DNA of 32,337 nt from Clostridiales bacterium (GTDB lineage Bacteria > Bacillota > Clostridia > Christensenellales > Borkfalkiaceae), in assembly GCA_015069365.1 (NCBI GenBank), contig SVIT01000011.1, positions 1-32,337 on the forward strand, written 5' to 3'. The notes under the pieces are model-generated. The model ran no database searches, had not been told where the DNA came from, and was given only the letters and a program-made list of their open reading frames with translations. Below, in pieces: positions 24,286-31,416 of the stretch. Position 1 is the stretch's first letter. The number at the start of each line of letters is the position of its first letter. The translations under genes and the position numbers were made by a program.

Positions 24286-24299
24286 AAATATGCATATTT
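24286..24299. promoter_or_regulatory. Perfect 14-bp palindrome before the endonuclease gene
   Basis: AAATATGCATATTT is its own reverse complement and sits between the exonuclease stop and the endonuclease start, 24 nt before that ATG. It could bind a regulator or be chance in AT-rich sequence. Confidence 0.3.
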
Positions 24300-24323
24300 A
24301 CACAAAAAACAAGAGAGGTGTTT

Positions 24324-25604
24324 ATGAGAGGAATTAAAAGGCTTGCCGTTTTAGCGGTGCTGAGTATTACGTATGTTTTTTCTCCGTTGACGGCAACGGT
24401 ATCGGTAAATGCTGCCGAGCCGACTGGTTACGCCAAGGCAGAAGACGTTGTGTATGTAAAAGATGGGAAAAAAGTGGCGAACTGGGGCACGCGCGAAGAA
24501 GAATGTACGTTTTTGTCTACCTATGCCGCGGCTTTTTATCAAGGTGATTATTCCTACGAAGCTCTTTCCAAAAAGAATGGCGGGACGTCGAAAGAGAATG
24601 CCTCCAACAGTGATTTATATGGCTCGCTGCACGATTTAATGGAGACAAAACATAAGACGCCGCCTACTTACGGAGACGCGCGCTATTTGTTCGGTTATAC
24701 CGATTGTGAACGCAGTGACACGGCGACTATATCATGTTTCTATTCGGCGACGGATTTCAACAATAAGTGGGATCAAGGTGCTACGTGGAACAGAGAGCAT
24801 ACTTGGCCGAAGAGTAAATCTTTGAACGGCAGTTCCAAAGGCGGCGCAGACGAAGATGATTTTATTATGCTTCGTCCTACCTTGACGTCTAAAAACTCCG
24901 ATCGCGGAAATACAGCTTATGGGGAAAGCGCTGGTTTCTTCGATCCTGGCGAAAAGGTGAGGGGGGATTGCGCGAGAATTGCCCTTTACGTTTATACTCG
25001 CTGGGAAAATACAAAATATATGTGGGGTGAAAGCGGCGTTATGGAAAGTCTTTCCATTCTGTTAAAATGGATGGAAGAAGATCCCGTTGACACTTGGGAA
25101 ATGGGCAGAAACGACGCAGTGGAATCTATTACGGGCACAAGAAACGTGTTTGTTGATTATCCCGAATACGCATGGCTTTTATTCGGGGAGAAAATTCCTG
25201 CGGATATGACGACGCCTTCGGGGCTTGCAAAATCTTTAGGAGAGGTGGGTTCTCCCAGCGTACCCTCTGAACCTTCTGAACCCTCTGAACCTACTAAGCC
25301 CTCTACGCCTTCCGAACCTTCGGATGGTAAGGAAGAGAAACCGACGGGCGGCTGTGAAGAGGGGGTACATGATTACAGCGAATGGATTACGGTTAAAGAG
25401 GCGACAGACAGTCAAAATGGGCTGAGAATGCGTACATGCTATGCCTGTGGGGCTACAGAGGATGAAATTTTGCCTGCAACGCATTCGTCTCCTGGAACGT
25501 CTGATTTGATGTCAATGATCGGCTGCAATGCCTCTCTTGGCGTTGTTTCGGGAGTAAGTGTTATGCTCGCTTGCGCATTTGTAATTTTGCGAAAAAAGGA
25601 ATAA
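24324..25604 (+). CDS. Secreted, membrane-anchored endonuclease I family nuclease
   Basis: A 426-residue exported protein. A signal peptide covers residues 1-31 (cleavage likely after VNAA). The nuclease domain, about 50-300, carries the endonuclease I motif WNREHTWPKS with the catalytic His159, plus DEDDFIMLRPTL and SDRGNTAYGES; this is a beta-beta-alpha-metal fold. A Pro/Ser/Glu linker (PSEPSEPSEP-type) follows, then a segment HDYSEWITVKEATDS with RTCYACGATEDE that resembles a small module seen in clostridial surface proteins. The C-terminus is a hydrophobic helix (VVSGVSVMLACAFVIL) and RKKE, so the protein stays on the outer face of the membrane. It probably degrades external DNA. AGAGG precedes the ATG; an in-frame GTG two codons earlier is less likely. 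Confidence 0.88.
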   Translation: MRGIKRLAVLAVLSITYVFSPLTATVSVNAAEPTGYAKAEDVVYVKDGKKVANWGTREEECTFLSTYAAAFYQGDYSYEALSKKNGGTSKENASNSDLYGSLHDLMETKHKTPPTYGDARYLFGYTDCERSDTATISCFYSATDFNNKWDQGATWNREHTWPKSKSLNGSSKGGADEDDFIMLRPTLTSKNSDRGNTAYGESAGFFDPGEKVRGDCARIALYVYTRWENTKYMWGESGVMESLSILLKWMEEDPVDTWEMGRNDAVESITGTRNVFVDYPEYAWLLFGEKIPADMTTPSGLAKSLGEVGSPSVPSEPSEPSEPTKPSTPSEPSDGKEEKPTGGCEEGVHDYSEWITVKEATDSQNGLRMRTCYACGATEDEILPATHSSPGTSDLMSMIGCNASLGVVSGVSVMLACAFVILRKKE

Positions 25605-25616
25605 AGTCTTTGTAAG

Positions 25617-25647
25617 GAGAACGGACTGAAATTCGTTCTCTTTTTTA
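25617..25647 (+). terminator. Intrinsic terminator after the endonuclease gene
   Basis: GAGAACG (25617-25623) pairs with CGTTCTC (25634-25640), followed by TTTTTTA. Confidence 0.85.
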
Positions 25648-25718
25648 TTGGGTGCACGGGACAATAGACGCTATTAGCGACAAAAAAATAAAAAAATCGA
25701 CTTTTTTTGTGATTAGGG

Positions 25719-25746
25719 TTGACATTTTTGTTTTTTTCTGCATAAT
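25719..25746 (+). promoter_or_regulatory. Promoter of the O-antigen ligase-like gene
   Basis: TTGACA (25719-25724) and CATAAT (25741-25746) with a 16-nt spacer and TG before the -10. The leader to the ATG is about 62 nt. The 70 nt between the preceding terminator and this promoter are A/T-rich, with a small CGCT/AGCG hairpin and no gene. Confidence 0.7.
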
Positions 25747-25814
25747 AGTATTAATCGGGTAATTGATTGCTTGGCGGTTTTTTATATCGAGAATTTGTTT
25801 AACGAGGAAAATTT

Positions 25815-27356
25815 ATGCATACGGAGACAAAAACAAAGGGGCTTGCTGGAGTCAGACAATCTACTTTTATACGCAAGCTGAACGCGTTCGTGCTTTCGCC
25901 TTGGATGTTGGGGCTGCTTGCTGCGTTGACGGTATTGACGTTCATTTTTTCGCTGGAATTGTATTACTACACGTTCGTATTGTTCTATGGGATATACGTT
26001 ACTATTTTTGCAGATGATTTACTTCCGTTGGTGCCAGTATTCATTTTGTGCTACGTCGCACCGTCAATGTCGAACAATCCTGGGACTACGGCCGACTCTG
26101 TTTTTTACGGCAGCAAGGGTGGAATCTACATATTGGTTTTGGCAGCGATAGCCGTGGCGTTTATTTTTGCCAGAATTGCCACGGATAAAAACATGGGATT
26201 TAAGCGTCTGTTCTGCGAAAAACGTTCTTTGCTTTGGGGCATGTTGGCGCTTGGCGCGGTATATTTGCTGTCAGGTATAGGCAGTAAAGACTATAACAAG
26301 TTCATACTGCAGAATTTGGTTATGTCAACCATTCAATTTGCCTCTGTATTTCTCTTGTATTTTCTCTTTACAGCGACGGTTAACTGGGAAAAAGCGCCCA
26401 AGGATTATTTCGCGTGGGTTGGGATGTTTGTTGGGTATACCGTTTTTGCAGAATTGATGTACGGCTGTGTTGTTCAGGGAGTTTTTGAAAGCGGGTTAAT
26501 TAGAAAAATATTAATCAACTTTGGTTGGGGTATGCAAAATAATATTGGTGCGATGCTTGCGTTTACGGTGCCGTTTCCTTTGTATTTAGCGTGTAAAAGT
26601 AAGCGCCCTGGTATTTTCTTGATTTTGGCGGCAGTTTTGGCAGCTTCTGTCTTTTTGACGGGGTCGAGAACCTCGATGCTTGGGGTAATTCTCTCTTTTG
26701 GCGTACCGTTTGTGATTGCGTTTGTAAAGTGTGAAAACAAGCGTGGATTCCGTATAACGAGCATGGTTTTCTTTGTACTTTGCGCGGCGATGTTGGTGGT
26801 ATTTTGGGATAAAGTCATGAACATGTTTTCGACTGTGCCTAGCATTTTTAATCCCGACAGCGAAACTGGATATAACGATAGCGGACGGTTTAAAATCTAC
26901 AAAAACGGTATTGAAATTTTTAAACAAAATCCCATTTTGGGCGGTTCGTTTTTCTCGACCGATTCCAAGCCTTACGACCATGCTACAGTGCAGGCTTTTA
27001 GCGACTTTTTCCCTCCTCGTTGGCACAATACGACGGTGCAGATTCTCGCTTGTTGCGGTACGTTGGGTATGATCGCATATTTGTGGCATAGAATCGATAC
27101 CGTAATCCTGTTCGTAAAACGTGCAAATTTGATGAAAACGTTTATCGGGATTTTCGTGCTGACCCTTGTTATGATGAGTTGGCTGGATTGTCATTTCTTC
27201 AATGTCGGTCCGACGATGTTCTATTCCATTGCCTTAGCATTTGCGGAAAAATGTCAAGGGCCTGAAAAGCAACCCAAAATAGAAGAAAAAGAGGACGACG
27301 ATTCAGGGGTATTGGTCGTTGTTGCCGTGCCTAAAGATAGACAGGACAAACAATAA
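25815..27356 (+). CDS. O-antigen ligase/polymerase-like membrane protein
   Basis: A 513-residue polytopic protein with roughly ten or more transmembrane helices. The features of the Wzy_C/WaaL superfamily are present: FLTGSRTSMLGVILSF (GSRT at 283-286), then a large extracytoplasmic loop with GRFKIYKNGIEIFKQNPILGG and RWHNTTVQILACCGTLGMIAY. Members polymerise or transfer glycans outside the membrane, for example capsule, teichuronic acid or cell-wall polysaccharides. No glycosyltransferase or flippase gene lies beside it, so the substrate is unknown. The C-terminus is an acidic cytoplasmic tail (about 485-513). GAGG sits 7 nt before the ATG, and the gene has its own promoter and terminator. 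Confidence 0.8.
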   Translation: MHTETKTKGLAGVRQSTFIRKLNAFVLSPWMLGLLAALTVLTFIFSLELYYYTFVLFYGIYVTIFADDLLPLVPVFILCYVAPSMSNNPGTTADSVFYGSKGGIYILVLAAIAVAFIFARIATDKNMGFKRLFCEKRSLLWGMLALGAVYLLSGIGSKDYNKFILQNLVMSTIQFASVFLLYFLFTATVNWEKAPKDYFAWVGMFVGYTVFAELMYGCVVQGVFESGLIRKILINFGWGMQNNIGAMLAFTVPFPLYLACKSKRPGIFLILAAVLAASVFLTGSRTSMLGVILSFGVPFVIAFVKCENKRGFRITSMVFFVLCAAMLVVFWDKVMNMFSTVPSIFNPDSETGYNDSGRFKIYKNGIEIFKQNPILGGSFFSTDSKPYDHATVQAFSDFFPPRWHNTTVQILACCGTLGMIAYLWHRIDTVILFVKRANLMKTFIGIFVLTLVMMSWLDCHFFNVGPTMFYSIALAFAEKCQGPEKQPKIEEKEDDDSGVLVVVAVPKDRQDKQ

Positions 27357-27378
27357 TTCAGTGACTAAACAAAAGAAG

Positions 27379-27412
27379 AACGAGTTTGGAGTGATCCATG
27401 CTCGTTTTTTTT
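27379..27412 (+). terminator. Intrinsic terminator after the ligase-like gene
   Basis: AACGAG (27379-27384) pairs with CTCGTT (27401-27406), with GGA/TCC pairing inside the loop, followed by TTTTTT. Confidence 0.75.
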
Positions 27413-27470
27413 GTGACTAAATTGTGAAAAAAACTCTGATTTTTCCTAAGGAAACACGAGAATTGAAGAA

Positions 27471-27494
27471 AATGTCATTTAACATTATGACATT
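27471..27494. promoter_or_regulatory. Inverted repeat upstream of the ABC transporter operon
   Basis: AATGTCAT (27471-27478) and ATGACATT (27487-27494) are exact inverted copies separated by 8 nt, centred about 80 nt before the predicted transcription start. The position suits an activator more than a repressor. The surrounding 247 nt (27357-27603) contain no gene I can support. Confidence 0.4.
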
Positions 27495-27526
27495 CTGTTT
27501 TAAAAAAAATTTTTTCAAAAAATTAA

Positions 27527-27555
27527 TTGCTCAATCTTACAGATTGTAGTATAAT
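27527..27555 (+). promoter_or_regulatory. Promoter of the ABC transporter operon
   Basis: TTGCTC (27527-27532) and TATAAT (27550-27555) with a 17-nt spacer. Transcription near 27562 leaves a leader of about 110 nt to the ATPase start. Confidence 0.75.
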
Positions 27556-27675
27556 CATGTTAGAAGAAAAAATGTCGAATTATGCAAAAAATTTTATATA
27601 CGATTGTCGACGCAAAAGAACAAAGGAGAAGAGGATTTCGGCGAAGGTAAATTCGTCGGTGCGGAGTTCAGGATT

Positions 27676-28410
27676 ATGTTGGTAAAGATTGAAGGGTTAG
27701 GTAAAAAATACAGCGCGAAAGCGAAATACACGATTGAGGATATAAACCTTGAAGGCGATGCAGGCGAGATCATCGGTATCTTGGGTCATAACGGCGCGGG
27801 GAAATCGACGACGATCAAATGCGTGACGGGGATGCATCCTTACGAAAAGGGCAAGATCACGATTTGCGGATACGATATGGCGGAAAACCCTATCGAGGCG
27901 AAAAGAAACTTCGGTTATGTCAGCGACGAGTTCACACTCTTTGAGAAAATGACCGGTTATGAGTTTATCAACTTCATGGCGGATATCTACAAGGTCAGTG
28001 CAGAAGAAAGAAAAGCGCGGGTAGACGAGTTCCAGCAGCTGTTCGCTCTCGGTGATTCCATCTACAATGAGATTTCTTCTTACTCTCACGGTATGAAACA
28101 GAAGATTTCCTTGATGGGAGCTTTGATACATAACCCCAAAGTTTTCATTTTGGACGAACCGATGGTAGGGTTGGATCCTTACACGGCGAACCAAGTTAAA
28201 AAATTCTTCAAACAACACAGTGCGAATGGCAACCTCGTATTGTTCTCTTCGCACAATCTGGACGTTGTTGAGAAACTGTGTGACAGAGTATATATCATCG
28301 ACCAAGGCAGAATCTTGGAAGAGATTAACATTCGCGAATTCAAAGAAAGCGGTAGAGGGGATTTGGAAGAATACTTCCTCTCCATCACTAAGAGGGTTGC
28401 GAAAGTATGA
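27676..28410 (+). CDS. ABC transporter ATP-binding protein
   Basis: A 244-residue nucleotide-binding subunit that powers the membrane protein encoded next. Motifs: Walker A GHNGAGKST (37-45), signature YSHGMKQKISL, Walker B VFILDEPMVGLDP and H-loop SSHNLD. The best start is ATG at 27676, with CGGAG 9 nt upstream and the usual family N-terminus MLVKIEGLGKKY. The frame is open back to a TTG at 27604, which would add 24 residues without family resemblance. An AAAGGAG at 27621 has no start codon at a useful distance. The gene overlaps the permease by 4 nt (ATGA), so the two are translated together. Confidence 0.92.
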   Translation: MLVKIEGLGKKYSAKAKYTIEDINLEGDAGEIIGILGHNGAGKSTTIKCVTGMHPYEKGKITICGYDMAENPIEAKRNFGYVSDEFTLFEKMTGYEFINFMADIYKVSAEERKARVDEFQQLFALGDSIYNEISSYSHGMKQKISLMGALIHNPKVFILDEPMVGLDPYTANQVKKFFKQHSANGNLVLFSSHNLDVVEKLCDRVYIIDQGRILEEINIREFKESGRGDLEEYFLSITKRVAKV

Positions 28411-30080
28411 GCAGTTTTTCCACGTTATGTAAGTACGAATTTAAAAAGCAGTTTCCCTTTAAACTCAAAAAAGGTCGGGTAGACATTTTGGGGAATCTGT
28501 TGTCAATCCTGATTACTCTTTTGATTGTTGCCGTTGTGATCACGTTGCTTTCTGCGATTGCGGTCAACTACGTGGCGATCAAGCTGAACAAGGTTCGTGA
28601 TCCGCTTGCCAGAGCAAACGAACTGCTGAATCTGTTTTATGCAGTGATCATTGTGGCGATGAGCTTTATGTGCGTCGAGACGATGCGTAAAACGTTGACG
28701 CAGAAGAAAGACAGAGAGATGTTCTTGCGTTTACCCGTTAAACCGCAGACCATCTTCTTAAGCAAACTGGCAATGTTGATGCTCGGCAATTACATTATCG
28801 GCTTTTTCCTGATTGTCCCCGTAAACGTAATCATTTTTATGGCGTTAAAGCCTGCGGCGACCTTCTGGCTGACAACGTTCCTTGTTTGGGTGTTGTTACC
28901 GATCATTCCGTTCTTTATCGCAACGGTGCTTTTGGTGCCGTATATCAAGTTTATTGATTTCGTCAGCAATAAATACATCGTGCTGTTCGTATTGGTCAGC
29001 TTGATCTTGATCGGAGCATTCATTCTCTATTCGGGCTTGCTCACAGTCGTGCAGTCCTTGCTCGAGACTGGCTCTATCAAATTTTTATTCAATGAGGACT
29101 TTATTAATTTTCTGCAATCGCTTTTGACTTGGACGTATCCAGCGAACATGTTTGCGTCAATCGCTTTGGGGCAGAATTTGTTAAAGGCAATCTTGATTGT
29201 TATTGGGTGTGTGGCGGTATCTATTGCTGTTATCTATGCGATCACGAAAACTCTCTTCTACGTAACGCTGTATAAAAACGATAATCGTTTGAAGACAGGC
29301 AGAAAGAAGGACGGCTACAAACGATTGTCTCCCGTGCTTTCGCTGATTAAGAAAGAGTTTATCTCCGTTTTCCGTGAACCGAAGCACATGTTTTCGTATT
29401 TTGCGATCGCAACGGCGATGCCGATCATGGTCTATTGCTGTTACACCTTGTTCGAATCTTTGATTAGCAACTCACTGGGGCTTAGCGCAAACTTTGCATT
29501 GGCACTTCTCATTGTTTTGGTGTTCAGTATTTTGACGAATACCTTCTGCGCAACAAATATCAGTCGTGACGGTTTGGCGGCGCTCAAGAGTAAGGTGTTC
29601 CCCATAAAACCCTCCCGTCTGTTGCTGTCGAAAGTGCTGTTCTGTGCAATCGTCAGCACGCTGTCTGTAATCGTCAGCGTCGTAATGTTGGTTGCGGCGA
29701 CTTCGCTTTTGATCTTCGAAGGTTTGCTGTGTTGTGTGATTGGAGTGCTCTTCTCGTTCTCGCAGATTTTCTTAGCAACGCGAATGGACTTGAATCACGC
29801 AAAGGTTTCGGCGTCTCCCATCGAGGTGGAAAAGATCAGCAACCGTACGGTATCTAAGGTCGTATTCCTTGGCTTGGTGTTGGCGATTCTTTTGGGCATT
29901 ATGGCAATGTTCATCAGTATCTTTGCTACGGCAAGCGGAATCGGGTTTATTCAAAAACTCAACTTAAAATCCTGGTATACGTATCTATTCCCTGCGATCG
30001 GCAGTGTCTTATATCTCAGCTTTGCGCTGTTCTATTACACGTATAAGATCGACAAGAGTTTCGAACGGTTGATCGCATAA
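28407..30080 (+). CDS. ABC-2 type transporter permease
   Basis: A 557-residue membrane protein with about twelve hydrophobic segments, for example at residues 29-60 (LLSILITLLIVAVVITLL), in the 130s, and several after 480. After the first two helices comes a cytoplasmic stretch MRKTLTQKKDREMFLRLPVKPQTIFLSKL, the pattern that couples to the ATPase in ABC-2 exporters. It is longer than a simple ABC-2 subunit and looks like two fused halves, each with about six helices. The substrate is unknown. Adjacent secreted Ig-like proteins suggest export or surface work, but ABC-2 proteins also export lipids, drugs or glycans. Confidence 0.85.
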   Translation: MSSFSTLCKYEFKKQFPFKLKKGRVDILGNLLSILITLLIVAVVITLLSAIAVNYVAIKLNKVRDPLARANELLNLFYAVIIVAMSFMCVETMRKTLTQKKDREMFLRLPVKPQTIFLSKLAMLMLGNYIIGFFLIVPVNVIIFMALKPAATFWLTTFLVWVLLPIIPFFIATVLLVPYIKFIDFVSNKYIVLFVLVSLILIGAFILYSGLLTVVQSLLETGSIKFLFNEDFINFLQSLLTWTYPANMFASIALGQNLLKAILIVIGCVAVSIAVIYAITKTLFYVTLYKNDNRLKTGRKKDGYKRLSPVLSLIKKEFISVFREPKHMFSYFAIATAMPIMVYCCYTLFESLISNSLGLSANFALALLIVLVFSILTNTFCATNISRDGLAALKSKVFPIKPSRLLLSKVLFCAIVSTLSVIVSVVMLVAATSLLIFEGLLCCVIGVLFSFSQIFLATRMDLNHAKVSASPIEVEKISNRTVSKVVFLGLVLAILLGIMAMFISIFATASGIGFIQKLNLKSWYTYLFPAIGSVLYLSFALFYYTYKIDKSFERLIA

Positions 30081-30092
30081 GGAGAAAACGTC

Positions 30093-31313
30093 ATGAGTAA
30101 GAAATTGATTTTATTGATGTTGGCGTTGCCACTCCTTATCATGTTGAGTTTGTTCACTGCAACGAGTACAGTCAGCCTTGCGGTCAGCGTACCCGTTTCA
30201 AAGATAGAGATCACCAGTGATCCCGTTGTGTATTTGGATTTAGACGAGGCGGAAACGTATGCGGTAGATTATACGATCTATCCCACGAATGCGGCAAATA
30301 AAAACGTGACCTTCTCGACGGAAAAGATCGGCGAAGAGCCGTTGGCAGAGCTGGAATATAACGAGGGAATCATCACTCCCAAAACCTGCGGAAAAGCACT
30401 CGTATATTTAACGACGGTGGACGGCGGTTTTAAGGACAGTTTCATCATTCAGGTCGACTCGCAGAGTTTACAAGCGATCGCGGCAACCGTTTCCGACGCG
30501 GTTATCGACGTAGGCGGAACGGCAACGATCACTACAGAATTTACTCCGCTTAATGCACCCAACAAACAGTTGCGCTATGAAATTATCGAAGGTGATGGCG
30601 TAATCAGCGTAAATGCGCAGGGGCTCGTGACGGGCTTGGACGTTGGTGTGGCTACGGTGAAAGTGATTTCCCGTATGAACGAAGCGATCTGCACAGAGGT
30701 ATCGATTGAAGTAAAGAGCTCCGCTGCAATGCAGCTTGTAGAAGACAAAGTTACAACCACGACGAAACAAACGGGCGGTTCGATTAAACTGTTCATTGAC
30801 AGCGAAGTGGCGGCGGTTCCTACGATTGAAGTTTTGGATGCGGACGGAAACGCAACGGACTCTGTAATTTCTTATACGATAGATACGGTCAATAAAGTAT
30901 TGAATTATACCTATCTTGATACAGAGTTTGAAGGAAGACTCACGTTGAAATTGACGGTGAACGTTGAAGGGTTAGATCCGTACGTGGACAGCTGTACCCT
31001 TATACGTATCAATCAGATGCAAGCGCATTGGTTGGACGGCGATGGGGTTACAATCATCGAGTTGGGCGCAACCAAGTACGTAGCCTTTGAATGGGTTCCC
31101 GCTGACATTGAAGTAGAGTGTACCCCCAACTTATCCAACGATTATATTTCGATAGAAGTGGATCTGGCAACGGGCATGCTGAAAGTGGTTGCAAATAAGT
31201 TGGGACCTACAGCCGAAGAGAGCAATACGGTCGTTACGTTGACGTTGACGGATAAAAACAACCCTGACAGTAAAGTGGTGCTTGTTAAAACGATCGCTAT
31301 ATACAGTTTCTAA
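30093..31313 (+). CDS. Secreted protein with bacterial Ig-like (Big_2) domains
   Basis: A 406-residue exported protein. The N-terminus (MSKKLILLMLALPLLIML and on to about residue 31) is a signal peptide or an uncleaved anchor. Beta-rich modules follow: about 35-125 (KIEITSDPVVYLDLDEAETY), a clear Big_2 copy at about 128-208 (VIDVGGTATITTEFTPLNAPNKQLRYEI and GLVTGLDVGVATVKV), and two more divergent ones to the C-terminus. No LPxTG sorting motif, cell-wall binding repeat or catalytic domain is seen. Spacing of 12 nt from the permease with AAGGAG indicates co-transcription with the ABC genes. Big_2 modules usually serve as stalks or adhesive domains; the specific ligand is unknown. Confidence 0.85.
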   Translation: MSKKLILLMLALPLLIMLSLFTATSTVSLAVSVPVSKIEITSDPVVYLDLDEAETYAVDYTIYPTNAANKNVTFSTEKIGEEPLAELEYNEGIITPKTCGKALVYLTTVDGGFKDSFIIQVDSQSLQAIAATVSDAVIDVGGTATITTEFTPLNAPNKQLRYEIIEGDGVISVNAQGLVTGLDVGVATVKVISRMNEAICTEVSIEVKSSAAMQLVEDKVTTTTKQTGGSIKLFIDSEVAAVPTIEVLDADGNATDSVISYTIDTVNKVLNYTYLDTEFEGRLTLKLTVNVEGLDPYVDSCTLIRINQMQAHWLDGDGVTIIELGATKYVAFEWVPADIEVECTPNLSNDYISIEVDLATGMLKVVANKLGPTAEESNTVVTLTLTDKNNPDSKVVLVKTIAIYSF

Positions 31314-31416
31314 TGCGTATACATGCGTAATTATTTATGGAAAGCGTAAGCACGAAAAAACAAAACGGGCTTATATTAAATAACGAAAGAAAAATAATTC
31401 AGGAGATAAAGTGAAC

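Noticed and set aside
25680-25712. A-tract and T-tract pair that could be a second terminator before the ligase-like gene
   Set aside because: The stem would be almost only A-T pairs, and a better terminator lies just upstream at 25617-25647.
27442-27454. Short inverted repeat TTTCC/GGAAA before the ABC operon
   Set aside because: Five-base arms are expected by chance in a region this long, and it is far from the promoter.
27572-27685. A 37-codon frame starting ATGTCGAATTAT that overlaps the ABC ATPase start
   Set aside because: The ribosome binding site is weak, the product is basic and matches nothing I know, and short frames of this size are expected by chance.
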